A stretch of DNA of 64,000 nucleotides from Pogona vitticeps (lineage: Eukaryota; Chordata; Lepidosauria; Squamata; Agamidae), in the NCBI RefSeq assembly GCF_051106095.1, contig NC_135787.1, forward strand, positions 170,151,001 to 170,215,000, in the 5' to 3' direction. The notes under the pieces were generated by a model. It was given only the letters and a program-made list of their open reading frames with translations. It made no database searches and was not told the origin of the DNA. The translations under genes and the position numbers were made by a program. Positions 1 to 12,909 of the stretch are shown in pieces. How positions within the stretch are numbered: position 1 is the first letter of the stretch; each line of letters opens with the position of its first letter.

Positions 1-538
1 ATAGAAACTGTTATTTTTGTAAGATTTCCTTCAAGTTCAAGGGTTGATGAACAAAGAACAATCATGATCAATCACGTAAGTTCTAAATACTGCTTTTCTG
101 TAAACAGCATACATTCAAATGCTTACACAGCATTTCTCCTAAGTGCCCACAGCACTTGCTGCAATTCTCATTAATCCTTGCATCACTGCAAAAGAGAGGA
201 CAATAATGCTAGTCCCAAACTGCTACTGAAGTAGCCTGCTTCTGGTCAAAAAGTGTAGTGTGCAAAGAAAACAGCTTGCTTGAGGCTATCCAAATGAACC
301 TGGAACTTTACGCAATAATAGCTCAATGCTTGTTGTACCATTATGCAAATAGGATACATTTTAGACACAAATTAGTTGTATATCAAGCTGCATGGCTTAT
401 TATGCAAGGAATTATTTCTGCAGATATGTCTTAACTCATGGCAATTTGCTTCCAAGCTGCATTGTTTGCCTAACAGTATAACAGGATTTCAACCAATGGA
501 TTATTATGTAATAATACACAATGCACATGTTCTAACTA

Positions 539-835
539 CAGTGGTGCCTCACACAACGATGTTAATTGGTTCCAAAAAAATCAACGTTGTGTGAAACACC
601 ATTTCACATAGGAATGCATTGAAAACTGGTTAATCCGTTCCAATTGGAACGGATTGCCATCGTTCAGTGAAAATCCCCATAGGAAACATCGCTGTGTGAA
701 ACAATGTTTCCTTCATTGGAATGTATTGAAGCCGACTCAATACATTTCAATGCCTTTGTGAAGTCCTTTTTCGCTCCTGTAAAAGTGTCTTACAATGTTT
801 GGACGCTGTTTTAAATGATTGCAATGGTTAGTCCA
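539..835. mobile_element. TA-flanked MITE (CAGTGGTGCCTC family), 3' end unclear
   Basis: It begins with CAGTGGTGCCTCACACAACG, the same end as the complete copies at 11175 and 36861. The interior shares the 'CATTGGAA...ATACATT' blocks of those copies. The right terminal repeat is not visible, so the copy is truncated or the right boundary is wrong. Confidence 0.7.
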
Positions 836-937
836 CCTCCTGAAACCTATGCAAACTGATTTTGGTGTTGTTCTGACACTTCGTTAATTTATGATGATTT
901 TTTGAATTTTCTCCATTGGAAACCATTGGATGGTCTG

Positions 938-1207
938 TCTGGAAGGACAAATCCTGAAGCTGAGGCTCCAATACTTTGGCCATCTCATGAGAAGAGAAGA
1001 CTCCCTGGAAAAGCCCGATGTTGGGAAAGTGTGAAGGCAAGAGGAGAAGGGGACGAGAGAGGATGAGATGGTTGGACAGTGTCATCGAAGTTACCAATAT
1101 GAATTTGAGCAAACTCCAGGAGGCAGTGGAAGACAGGAGGGCCTGGTATGCTCTGGTCCATGGGGTCACGAAGAGTCGGACATGACTTGACGACTAAACA
1201 ACAACAA
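938..1207 (+). mobile_element. BovB (RTE-clade) LINE, 3' fragment
   Basis: The 3' terminal part of a BovB-type LINE, ending with the diagnostic 'GTCACGAAGAGTCGGACATG' block and an ACAACAA tail. It encodes remnants of the C-terminal reading frame (a segment like QYFGHLMRREDSLEK, degenerate here). It is 5'-truncated and starts next to the MITE at 539. Confidence 0.85.
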
Positions 1208-2217
1208 ATTAATTACTTCAATCAATGCAGCACTTACGGTATGTGTGCAATTTCTGTCCCACCATGTGTTCAAAAGAAGATCTACCAAATGGCCAAGATA
1301 ATGTTACTGAAGTAGTCTAATGATCTTAACATTTTAATTTGTTTTTAATTTTATCAATAGTTCATTTACACCCATAATTTTGAATTGTGCAACATTCTAA
1401 TACGAACAAAGAAAGAGACAAAATGTCCAGGTATCCACAACTATTTAACACTCTTTCTTTTATATAAAGTAGTATTACTAAACCCTGGGATGATCCATAT
1501 TATGAGAAAGGTGGCGTTCTTACACACTATAGCAGGAGGGAACCAAATGTGACGGAGTGTGTGTTACATGTGGCCTTCCAGACTGTATGTAGTTCTAGGG
1601 ACTCTTTATAGCCCAGGACCCTTTAGAATGAATATATTTTTGCTTTTTTGTGCAACTAGCTTTCAGTGCTTCTTGACTACAAATGCTTTGATACACAAAT
1701 GGAAAAAGAGGAGCTGCATATATATAATGCAGATCTTTGGAAGTCTGCCCCTTCTATTCTTTATCTTGTTCTCAAGCTGGAACAGAAAACCCTTGCAACT
1801 TGTATGATTTAAAAACAGGTATGTTGAGATAGCCTTTCTCTCTGAGAATAAGTAATTTTTCAAAATTCTTCACATCCCTAGTAGACAGAGAATTTTTTAA
1901 AATGGTAAACCAATAATGTAAGCAACAGTCTACACAATGCTGCCAAAGACGTCAGCAAACTCAGACCAATGCATATTATTCTAGTGATATTAATCACTCA
2001 TTATTGGGACCAATGGCATATACTCTTTCAATTTTAAAGCTCAGACAGGATTTAAATGCTTTGTATACTTCACGCCTTCCAATACCTATTCACATACTCT
2101 CAAGCCTTCTATCAAAGCAAGTCCTGGTATTATATTGTGGTATTATATGTGTTTAGTTGATATTTTCTGATACAATAATTCATGGGAAGTATTGAATTTT
2201 ATGTGCTACTACTAAGA

Positions 2218-2409
2218 TTCCCTCTAAGGCATGTGCATGCACGACTACCTCCCTCCATGCAGCTTTTCTCCTCTACTGCACAGCAATAGTTTTCAGCCCC
2301 TTTAGTTCTGGTCATGATGGTACCCTGTGCATGGGGAACCGAGCCGCATGGGGCAACGTCATGAGAAAGAAGCGAAGCACTGTCTAGTGGAGCTGAAAAT
2401 TAGAGGGTA
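2218..2409. mobile_element. MITE with TTCCCTCTAA terminal inverted repeat, copy 1
   Basis: The block starts with TTCCCTCTAA and ends with TTAGAGGGTA, roughly inverted. Its interior (GCATGTGCATGC..., CAGCCCCTTT..., GGGGCTGAAAATTAGAG-type end) reappears at 60546-60741. Two similar copies with matching ends argue for a short non-autonomous DNA transposon. The superfamily is not known. Confidence 0.6.
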
Positions 2410-2502
2410 CATTAGCTACTACAAATGTCCAGTAAAGATACCTTCTTTTACCTGAACAGTGCAATGAAAATATTTCATTTCAGATAATTGGAGTATTTTC
2501 TT

Positions 2503-2557
2503 CTCCCCCCCCCCCAGTTTTGATGCAGTGTCCATTTGTAATTTGGGGGGGGGGGAG
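2503..2557. repeat. C11 and G11 tracts facing each other
   Basis: An 11-base C run (2505-2515) and an 11-base G run (2545-2555) sit 29 bases apart. With their flanks they form an inverted repeat CTC(n) / G(n)AG. It could fold as a hairpin or quadruplex, or may be chance or an assembly artefact. Confidence 0.6.
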
Positions 2558-3994
2558 TTTGCATGGGGAGGGGATGGAAAACCAGAGACAGACAGATAAT
2601 GACAGGACCTCCAGATGGAGCAGGATAGAATGTCTCTTAAAAGGCACATGGAAGGTTGATCCCAATCTGATTTGGCCAACAGCTGGATACAGATTGGGTT
2701 GGGGGAGTTCCACATATGTATATCCAATTTACAAAAACTCAATTTTAATATTAATATAGACCACAAAAAAAGAAACAAGACAAAAATTACACAAGTGTAT
2801 CTTGTTTTTATCTACCTATAGGAGTGGGAACTAAAATGGCACAGTCAACAATCTACTGGAGACCTAAAATGAAATCAACTGTTGATAACTCTTTGCATAT
2901 TAAGAGGGTTTCTTTTTTTCTATGTGCATTTTAAAAAACACTATGCAACAGAAGGCACTGTAGTCTTCCAAGTATATTCCTCCACAAGACCAATTTCTTT
3001 AAAAATTATTTGCCTTTGCTTAATCATCACAACAGGAAAATTTGGTTTTCACTCATAATACTTAATAAACCTACCACATCATTTTTTTAAAGCATGATCT
3101 GTGCTTATTTGAAGCTCTCTGGCACGTTGTCTTCTTAAATCCTGACACTGAAATGGCAGTCTAAAGATCAATGTCAGGTAGCTATCTGATGTTGCTAGCA
3201 GTACAATATGAAAACAATTTATCCAAGAACAGCATCTCCTTTCAGAGATCTAAAATGAGCTCTGCTTCCCTATTCCCCATCTTGTAAATAAACACTGGAA
3301 GATTCCATTTCAAACATATCATCTTTGTGTTACATAGGCCAAATTCAGGCACAACACTAAGCTGAGGAGAAAACAGGCTCCCCAAGTGATGTATGAAAGC
3401 CATAGTTTAAGACCTGCCTTAGATATTTCAAGCAGGTTAGTCTCTATTTACATCCAAAAAATGGGACACTATGGCTTGTTGCCAATTGCAAAAGAAGTTT
3501 TCAACATTCTCCTCTCAAATGAAAAGACAACAATCCTTGGTTTGCAGTTGTTAGTTTAAATCACTAGTCAGTAAGATTCAATTTAAATCATCGTTTTCTA
3601 TATAAAGGTTCATTCATTCTTCCTTCCTGATATCATCTTAGTATTTACAATCAAGCTGAAGGTTTCATTTTCAGAATTTTCAAGTTTGTTTTCCAGTTAT
3701 ATCAGAAAATTAATGATTGTAGATCTTTTGGCGGCCACTATGCAATTTGAACACATGCATGTCTTGCCCATAAGGTAGAGGAACTTCATTAAAATATTCC
3801 TAAATTGGGTCTCTTTTATGGTCTGTTGCTATTATAGGTTTTCTCTTCAAGGGAGAATATGGTAAATCTTAAACTACACTCACAAATATCAAGAATGAAG
3901 GATTCTGCTAAAAGAGTTCCACTCCCATTTGCCTGTCCATATCTCCCTACACTTAGCACTAAATATATCCTTATCTAGATCTTTAAGGTTTTGT

Positions 3995-4485
3995 TTCTGT
4001 TCATGGAGTTTTCTTGGCAAAGATACTGGAGTGGCTTGCCAGTTCCTGCTCCAGGTAGATCGCGTTTAGTCAGAACTCTCCACTATCAGCTGTCTGTCTT
4101 GGGTATCCCTGCACGGCATAGCCCATAGCTTCTCTGAATTACTCAAGCCCCTTCGCCACGACAAGGCAGCAATCTGTGAAGGGGTTCCAGTGAGCACTCA
4201 ATCCTGAGTGCTCACTGGAAGGACAGATCCTGAACCTGAGGCTCCAATACTTTGGCTATCTCATGAGAAGAGAAGACTCCCTGGAAAAGACCCTGATGTT
4301 GGAAAACTGTGAAGGCAAGAAGAAAAGGGGACAACAGAAGATGAGATGGTTGGACAGTGTCATTGAAGCTACTAGCATGAATTTGACCAAACTCCAGGAG
4401 CAGTGGAAGACAGGAGGGCCTGGTGTGCTCTGGTCCATGGGGACACGAAGAGTAGGACACGACTTAATGTCTAAACAACAACAAC
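3995..4485 (+). mobile_element. Internally deleted BovB derivative
   Basis: The left part (3995-4184) carries 'TTCTTGGCAAAGATACTGGA' and 'CTTCGCCACGACAAGGCAG', blocks I associate with the BovB 5' region. The right part (4205-4485) is the BovB 3' end with the 'GGACACGACTTAATG' block and an ACAACAAC tail. The endonuclease and most of the RT region between them are missing. The junction is a perfect 16-bp inverted repeat (4185-4200 and 4205-4220). Confidence 0.7.
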
Positions 4486-5873
4486 ATCTAGATCTATTCC
4501 ACCCCATATAATCTCCTATAAATGGAACTTCTTGAAACTTAGCACTTGAGATGAGGGGCTGATTCTTGGTATATAGAGTTACAGAGGAATAATAAATTTG
4601 AGATATCTTTTGCAACTTTACATATTTATTTATTTTAAACTTATTTTTGCTTTCAAAAGAGGCATATAATCGCTGCAGACATAAATTCAGTTTTGAGAAT
4701 TACGAAACAAAGCATCTGTGATAGTATCTCCTGGATAGAAAAATCACCCAAAGCAATCTTACAGAAACCTTTGGGACAGCATGACATTGTGATCCTAAAG
4801 AATGAATTAGAGGAATTCATTTACAAAACATTTAACCATTACATGATACATAATTAAAAGTTCTTATTTCATGATGAAAACCCTTTGGGCCACAAAGTAT
4901 TTTGAAGAGAAAACTACAATTTCCCCTCAGAAAGCATTTATCAAACAAAGTCCAATTTTTTTCAAAAAAAATCTGACTTAATTTTTTTTAAAAAATCTGA
5001 TTTAAATAAAACATTCATTTTTAACCACTCTGCAAGCAACAGACATATTTCTATCAACAACATCACAAAATACATAATGATCTGAGCCATTGCACTTTAA
5101 AACCAGTCATGTTCTGTGACAAGGCTGATGTTTCTCCCATTTCACAGTCTAAGAGAGGAAAGTAGCAATGACTCAATATGTGCCACCTCTTCAAACATCC
5201 CTGAACATTTATTTGCAATTGTGTTGTAGGGAGAAAAAATAAAACCTTGATGGTCACAGTTGCTAATCCAAACATAGCAAACTGTCTGAAACCCAGAGTC
5301 AGATCTGGCTAAGAATCTCCCTCGCTCACACTGAGCAAATACCCATCGTCCACATTCTATTTCTTAGGATAGAATCAAATGAAAGGAAAGGAACCCATAT
5401 CTTTGATATATTGGAGATTTTTTTGTTTTTATATCAGCACTCAACTTCATAAATCAGGAAATTATTATCTATAAAATTGTTGTCTATTGCTCCTTGCATC
5501 TATTTTAATACAGTAATGATAATTTTTACCAACTGACGGGAAGAATATGTTGGTCACAAACCAAATTGGGAACAGTCTGACCTGTGCTGTTGAGGAAAAA
5601 ACATTGATGTTGAAAGATAGGGTTTTTTTAATAAAGATTGCAAGTAGACAGAACAAGCCCAAGACAGAAGAACCATGAATGGCAAAACATCAACAAATAT
5701 ATACACATATTTATTTTAGAAGCCCCCAACAGATTTATTTTGGGTGGAATTAAAGGGGAACACCCCTGTTTAACAAACCTGTACTATTAGCTCTGTCTGT
5801 GTATTGCTCTTAACCATTTCCTTATATGAATTCTAAAGGATTGTTTCAATATGAATCAACAGAAGTGGTTTCT

Positions 5874-5940
5874 TAAATAGGTCGTTGCTCTAGCAACCAG
5901 CAGGCTGTTTGTGAGGGGGAGTAGTCCAATGACCTACTTT
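5874..5940. promoter_or_regulatory. CRY1: Candidate intronic clock element: two RORE-like sites around an RFX-like palindrome
   Basis: Minus strand 5940-5930 reads AAAGTAGGTCA, a full match to the ROR/REV-ERB consensus WAWNTRGGTCA. Plus strand 5874-5884 reads TAAATAGGTCG, which matches 10 of 11. Between them, 5884-5897 reads GTTGCTCTAGCAAC, the inverted arrangement bound by RFX factors. Mammalian Cry1 carries functional ROR elements in intron 1 that set its delayed phase. This cluster lies about 9.4 kb into the same intron. Function here is inferred from motif matches only. Confidence 0.4.
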
Positions 5941-7108
5941 AAAGATCATGCTACAACACCGTTTCATAACTAGTATTTCAAGTTCATCACTGCAACCTTT
6001 TACAGAGATCATGCCCACTGACAGCTGCAAATAAATCAGACCTTTCAGCTAACATTACAAAATGGCATCGCAATGAAATATCTTACACTATTTCCCCAAA
6101 ATTACAATGATTAAAACTCTGATTATGCTACAGCAGAACACAGGACAAGGAAACCATTCAGCCCAGCATTCATCCATTTGCCGAACATAAGATCATCCAT
6201 AGCATAATATTTATTATGTTAATGCAAACTAGAGAAACATATTACATTCCCTCCTTTTTAAGGCATAAATGATCAATGCGCCAGGAGAAAAGAAATTAGA
6301 TGAACAAGAGTTTGAATTCTATAAATTCTTTGATTTTGCTCAGAAATATCTTTAAGCCTGGCTACACATGATTTATATGTTAATACTGAAAGTTCACATA
6401 TACTGTATATGTAATGAATTCCATTTAAGAGAATTGTGTATGTGGGGTGGGGGTGCTTTCTTTTTACTGTATCCATTAATTTTTCTAGTAAGTCTTAAGG
6501 AATAAACTCCAACTAATTACATTAAATCTAGATATAGTTTCCTTTTCCAGTGCTAATGAGGAAGGTCTGTTCAATTTCAATCCGGTAGTATATCCCTTTC
6601 AATCCAAACTTGTGGGTCCTATTCATACCTTCCAAAAGGCAGTTTCACAGAATCACTAGAACAGTATATAACATAAACTCATCTGTTATGTCCAAACAGA
6701 ATAACTTTCCTGAACACAGCATCTGTCTTGCAGGAATATTGCATATTTCTGTTCAATCAAAGCACCACAGCCAGAAAAACTACTCATCTCTAGATGAGCA
6801 TGTACATTTGTCAATAGGGCACAAAATGCAGCTGAACAAGTATGGTGGGAATACAGGTGTAATTTGGGACACAAACAGCAAGAAGCAACAGAACACTTCC
6901 CATTGCTAAATCCTGGGGAGGTAAATGTTATATTTAAAAAAGTTTCAGTTTTAATCAAACTAAAAATGCCACCTAAAACAGCTGAATGTAGACTTATATT
7001 TGAATGCCATACAAACATACACATAAAAGCTACATTCATGATTTCTTAAAATTAAAATTTCCATGAACACATCAATTTGGAGGAGGAATACACATTTTTG
7101 GCCTCCAG

Positions 7109-7245
7109 CAGTGACTTTCAATCTTGAATAAACCAGATATTCATGGACTGCAACTACCAGAAGCCTTCACCACTAGCTGTGCTGGCTGGGGTTCTGGGAG
7201 CTGCAGTCCTAGAACACCTTGGTTACCCCAGTTTGGGAACCAATG
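7109..7245. mobile_element. hAT-like MITE (136-bp family), copy 1
   Basis: About 137 bp, CAGTGACTTTCAATC... to ...TTTGGGAACCAATG, with the inner pair 'CTGCAACTACCAGAAGCCTT' and 'TTCTGGGAGCTGCAGTCCTA'. It has the same interior and length as the copies at 22680 and 31719. The flanking 8-mers GCCTCCAG and GCTTAGAG match at 5 of 8 positions, so this is an older copy. Confidence 0.75.
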
Positions 7246-7429
7246 GCTTAGAGGATGCATTCAGAACTACACATAGTTGCACACTTATGAGCTTTGGCAT
7301 ATGCACGTAGAAACACACACATACACGTCTCAATAGTAAAAAGGATCAAGTTCTTTGCTCACTAAGATCTAGAGTTCAGGAAATGACAACCTGCATCTTC
7401 ACTGCTGTGCTATTGCTCCACTACTATAG

Positions 7430-7790
7430 TGGCAAGAGAGCTGGTGTGGTAGAATGGGTAGAGCAGTCATTCACAAGGGGCATACACCCTCCTGGGGATC
7501 CCTGGTACATTTGAAGGGGACCACAGACTGGAAACAACCCTTCATACACCACCTTCTAAGGTTTGTTATGTGACTTATACAATCCTGATTCAGCCTATAT
7601 TTCTTTCCTATTGCATATATGGTGGTCACGCACAAAAAAGGTTGAGAATCGCTGGGGTAGAGTGACATACTAAGGCTAAGTAGAGCTGGGTTCAAATCCC
7701 CTCCTCAACCATGGAAACTCATCGACAGTGGCACTAACAAAGCAGCTCATACACTGAAACTCTACTGGGACTTGATGGTGCATAACACAC
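7430..7790 (+). mobile_element. tRNA-headed SINE, split by a hAT-like insertion
   Basis: The head (about 7430-7463) continues after the insertion at 7655 with 'GCTGGGTTCAAATCCC', a clear tRNA B-box. The body ends in a 'GACTTGATGGTGCATAACAC' tail of the kind seen in Sauria SINEs. The element at 7464-7654 sits inside it. Confidence 0.7.
7464..7654. mobile_element. hAT-like non-autonomous element inside a SINE
   Basis: A 191-bp element starting CAGTCATTCACAA and ending TTGAGAATCGCTG. It is flanked on both sides by the 8-bp duplication GGGTAGAG (7456-7463 and 7655-7662). The 8-bp duplication and CAG...CTG ends are hAT hallmarks. Confidence 0.85.
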
Positions 7791-8365
7791 ACATGTGCAC
7801 ATGTAGTAGATTTACAGGAATTCTACTTTGCAAGACTTGGAAAAGCAACAGAAATTTCCATTATACCTTTTCTGTGATCTAGTCCCTGTAATTTACAGAT
7901 CTTGCAATTGTCAATTGTTTAAATTTTGAAGGGAAATGTAAACATCTGAGAAATATAAATACAGGAAGAAAGGACACACATGCATACAACATCGCAAGAA
8001 GCCATGCCCCCGCACTCCAGATACAAGCAACACAGACTTCAAAGAGCAGCATCATGCAGCAGTGGCAGAAGACAAGGCAACATGGATTTTCCTCCATAGA
8101 TTCAAACTACTGTAGCTTGGTTGGATGAGCATTTAGAATAATTTTCTGTGTGAGCTTTAATACTATGCTTAAAGGCTAAGAAAGTCATTTTCTTTAATTT
8201 AAACTTTCTTTTACGAAGTACTCTCTGTTTTTTCAATTTACTGTACCTTTTTAGGCTACAAGCTCTAGTATTTTTGGAATGTAATTAAAACATTGTTTTG
8301 GTATTGTATTTTTTTATACTCCTGTATTTTGGATTGAAATATTACATAAATATTTGCCTGAAATT

Positions 8366-8425
8366 TAAGTTTAATAATAATACTTTATTGTCATTGTAAG
8401 TATATACACATACAACGAAATTCAC
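8366..8425. repeat. Interspersed-repeat tail (TTTATTGTCATTGTAAGTAT)
   Basis: The segment 'AATAATACTTTATTGTCATT' followed by 'ATACAACGAAATTCACA' resembles a 3' tail shared by dispersed vertebrate LINE/SINE copies. No body was recognised, and the call rests on recall only. Confidence 0.4.
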
Positions 8426-9344
8426 AATTTAGTTGTAATATATATTTTTAAGCATTCATACCTACAGTTTTTCCATAGCTATAAGACTTTTGGATGTTTT
8501 CATCAACTGTGAAGTATTTCTGTGCATACAGAACAAAGAAGCAATGCAGATAAATAAGTTGTAGAATTAGACAGGATAATTTTCCTGGAATTATTGCGAC
8601 AATGAAAAGACTTACACCTTGATACCCAGATGAATACTTATATAAGTGGACATGTTCATCTGTTTTCATTCCAGAATTAACCCTAAATGGGATAAATGCC
8701 AGCTGTAAGGAAAACAGGCTTCTGAATTTCCCTAGAGATCTATAAAGTTCTCTAGAACTATTGGGGAACTCATGGGCATCAGACTCTCTGACCTGACATT
8801 GGCAGCCCTTTACTAGATTTCTTCCACATCAACAGAAAGAACACTGCTCACACTGCCAGATAGTTTGTCACTGCAGTGCTAATGCGAGGTTCTCTCTGCC
8901 ACTAGCAAGTAAACCTAAAAGCCTCAGGAAGGCTAAGAAGAGCATCACAGCAAGAGCATTGCAGCAAGCAAAGAGAAACCTAGCCTAACACTATCCATTG
9001 ACCAGCAAAAGCACAAGTGTTCCCATGATGCTTTCTTCTTTGCTTGTTTTCCATCTCCTGCTGCTACCACTTTTATTAGATTACGGGCCTGCGGGCAATG
9101 ACTAGTTTATATTTTAGCATCTGTGCAATGCTGAGATAATTTTATATGATTTACATAAATTTATGTATGATTTATATAAATACGATTTTAATTTGGCTAA
9201 TAGACTGGCACATAAAATAAAAAAGCCAGACTAACCATTAAAAAAACTCTGGAAAAAAAAACTTTCCCCACCAATTTACTGCAAATTACAGTCTGCAACT
9301 ATCAAGTCAATTTATAATCTATTTTATTATTTTGTTTTTATTTT

Positions 9345-9442
9345 TATGTTTTATTGTTAGCTGCCCAGAGTAGACTTCTGTCTAGATGGGTGGTGTATAA
9401 ATTGAATAAATTGAATGAATGAATGAATGAATAAATAAATAA
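9345..9442 (+). repeat. SINE/LINE 3' tail with AATG/AATA run
   Basis: 'GCTGCCCAGAGTAGACTTCT', then 'GATGGGTGGTGTATAAATTG' and a run of GAAT/AAAT repeats. The same tail type (GGCGGGGTATAAAT...) occurs at 22048, 25330, 41270 and 44355. Confidence 0.65.
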
Positions 9443-10739
9443 TCAATTGGAGGAGGCATTGCATATTGCTAATCTTACAGAAACCAACACACATCTTACA
9501 ATAACCTAAAAAGCACAAAGATTAGACCAGCCTGCATAGGTTTTCTTACAGTTTTGGACATCACCTAATTATGCTTTTCCACAAGTACGTCTACTCTGCT
9601 AAAATACCTATGAAGGAAAGAAATATATTAAGAACTGAATCAGAAATCCACCAAAGAGAAGATATCAAAAAGCAACAGAAAAGAAATCAGAAATATATTC
9701 TAGAATGATACCAGGGCTCTTGCATTTTACTTGCATTCACTGTGTAACATTCAAAAATAACAGTACTGTACAAAGGTAAACTCTGCAATCTTTTAACATG
9801 CTATAAAATGTCAGAACTTTCCAGTTTAAAGAGCTGCTTCAAATGTAATCACTACATATGAAACTGGTAATGCAGACAGAACATTCTAAAACAGGATTGT
9901 GTGTTGGACTGCAACTTGCATCCTACCCAACAAACAAGGCCACCAGCCATGAGAATATATGTCTTCCAACTGACCTGGAGGGTACCCAAGTATGGGGAAA
10001 CTATCACAAAAATGACTGACTTAGAACTGTTTACTACATAGTATGCTTCCTAAAGGACTCAGACAGTAGTATACAAAGGTGCAATAGCATCATGATTGTT
10101 TCTAATTTTTCTTAACGAAATGCCTTTTAGTATTGTTTCACCTGTATGTATGCATAATTCTGCAGACCTCAGATGCAAAGTTACACTACAGTACTGCTTC
10201 TAACTAATTATTATTATGATCATCCCTTTCTTGACATTTGTCTAAAGCCAACTACTATTTGCCTGAAGCACCGGTTCACTGCATAGTTTAATTAGAATTC
10301 AGGGCCTCCCTGCACTGTTAATGCCAATTTGAAGCAAATAATTACCTTGCAACTGATGCTGAAAACTCTAGCCTAGGGCAATTATAAACACTGTAAATGA
10401 ACTATCAACATGCAAGAAACTGTACTATTCTTCACATAAGACACAGAGAATTAATGTAAGTTGTACTGTCTACAACACAGACACACTTAGTACTTAGAGA
10501 CAATAATTTATCTACTAAGAGATCAGATATCCTTGTGAAGAATAAGAAGCATATGTCTATTCAATTTACTGTTCTGTGAATATTGGCTTGCACTCAGATT
10601 TTAGGATTTAGTTGTAAACAGTTAAACTAAGGTGATACAAAGCAAAGCAGCATGGTCATGTTGGGTCTTGCCACTGCTGCTATAAAAGTCAGATGGGACT
10701 TGGACTAATTTACTCGAAAAATTGCATCCTTCTATATAT

Positions 10740-10890
10740 ACTTAAGTGTTGGCTGGACAGCTCAGTAAGTTAGGTATTAGGCTGCAGAGCCAGATGTTAC
10801 CATATGTCTGTATGTTTCTATATCTAGAAGATCCTGGAAAGCGTTGCTATTAGTCAGAACTGATTTGATGGCACATCATAATTACATTTA
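10740..10890 (+). mobile_element. tRNA-headed SINE, degraded
   Basis: 'GGACAGCTCAGTAAGTTAGG' followed by 'GGCTGCAGAGCCAGATGTTA' is a decayed tRNA-like head. The end 'GTCAGAACTGATTTGATGGC' plus ACATCATAATTA is a Sauria-type SINE tail. Confidence 0.65.
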
Positions 10891-11174
10891 ATATTTAAAT
10901 TTCTCTTTGAGGGGCTAGCTTCATGTGCACTGGAAAGCACAGATAGGAGAATAGTGCTAACAAGTAACTCTACATGCAGGTTGGCATACTTGTTGTGGAA
11001 CAGGGTCTCCACAGAAGTTCACAGGGCAGCCACTTTGCAGTGAAGACTTATTTTATTCATCCAAGAGCAACAACAGTAGTACAAAAACAATTAAAATGCT
11101 TTAATGAACAAATAAAAACAACCCAGGTGATTTTAGGCAAACAACTAGAATTTAGGTTCTGAGGTTAACGTATA

Positions 11175-11466
11175 CAGTGGTGCCTCGCAAGACAATTGCC
11201 TTGTGGGACGATTAATCCTCAAGACGATGGGTTTTTGCGATCTCTGTTGTGCTTCGCAAGACGATGTTTTCTATGGATGACTTTCGCAAGATGACGTTTT
11301 GGTCTACGCTTTTAGACTGATGCGTCGCAAGATGGTTTTCCCCCATTGGAACACATTAAATAGATTTCAATACATTCCAATGGGGAACTGCGTTTTGCAA
11401 GACGATGTTTTCGCAAGATAGCGATTTTCGCGGAACGAATTAACATTGTCTTGTGAGGCACCACTG
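11175..11466. mobile_element. TA-flanked MITE (CAGTGGTGCCTC family), complete copy
   Basis: A 292-bp element with inverted ends CAGTGGTGCCTCGCAAGACA and its near-complement ending GTGAGGCACCACTG. TA flanks both ends (11173-11174 and 11467-11468). TA duplication with short inverted ends suggests a Tc1/mariner-type element without transposase. Confidence 0.85.
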
Positions 11467-12909
11467 TATCTAGATTCTGATGACAATCGGTCCTTGTTCA
11501 CCAATGTTTCAGAACATTTACAACTTTTCCCAGGTCCTGTGTGTCACTATGTATGTATAAGCTCTGTGTGAAAGAAAAGATTTTACCTATCGCTATGCAT
11601 TCACTTAAGAAACTGGATTAAAACAGAGTTATCACAGGACCACAAAAAGACCACTCAAAGGGATAACAAAAAGTGAAAGGAACTGCAGTAATCAAAAAAA
11701 ATTCCAAACCCACCCTTAGGCAATATTTTTATTCGGACCAAAAAGTATTGCCCAACTGTGACTTTCAAAAGGAAGAGAAATACTGATATCCCCTTAGAAT
11801 AACATCAGGGATAAAATGTCTTTATGTAGCCTTCAAGGCCACCTGAGAAGGCCACCAGAGGCATAACAATGCCAACATTTTTAAGAATCAAACTTCTAGC
11901 CCATAAATCTCATCTAAAATGAGACTCTTCATAATACTTAACTGTTTCTGACTTACTGAGTCACTTTTTGAGAATTAGGTATTTTACTAGCACGAAATAC
12001 TGTGACCAGAGTATACTGAAACATTTGTTTGTGCGATGATATTTGCGTAAGTAGTTTACACCATATGGAACAATGTCCACTGCACAAGAGACATACCGTC
12101 GAATAGTGCAATCCTCTTTTATGATTTAACATTTTACACACAAGTATACATATAAGTTAAATAAATAAATAAATAAATAAGTATCTGAACAGGATTGTGG
12201 CTATCATTCCTAGCAATGCATTTTAACCTACGACTATGGCCAAGTTAAAAGTTTCAATATTAGAAGTGTATTGTAACAATCCTAGAAATGAGTCGAATCA
12301 CAACAAAAATCATAAATCCAAGAACACCTGAAGCAGTGACAACAAGCCATCCAAATTGGTACCCATTCAGCATACAGGGGCAAGCACAAACTCCCTAGAC
12401 TCATAATTGTCACTGTATGAAAACAATATTAGTAACAGATCGTGCATATTAGTAACGGAACTCAAGTTCTTAGAAACCTTTCCATGGCCCCTTCCAAACA
12501 TGGACTCTGGTCTTCCTAATTTGTAAGAGTTAAATATCCATGTGCAGCTTTCAACCACACAGCCACCTTCCTTTACTACACAATTTCTTGGAAAAGGAAA
12601 TGAGGGGGACTAGAACACAGTGCTTTGTATTCTCAGCTAAATGTTTTTTTAAAAAAAATGGAGGGGAAAAAGGACATGATGCTGCTCAGTAAGATTAGAG
12701 AAAGCTAAGAAGAAAAAATGGGGCTTTGGGAGAGGGTTTATCAGATTTGGCAAAAACTGTTTTATTTGTTTTAATAGGGTATATGTGTGAGCTGCCAGCA
12801 GGAGGAACTGACAATATCCACTGAGACAGGAAGTTCTGTAAGTAAGAAATGGGTAACTTGTCAGTGTTCAATAGGAACCTGTCCTATACTCTGTTCCCTG
12901 GCCAAAGTA

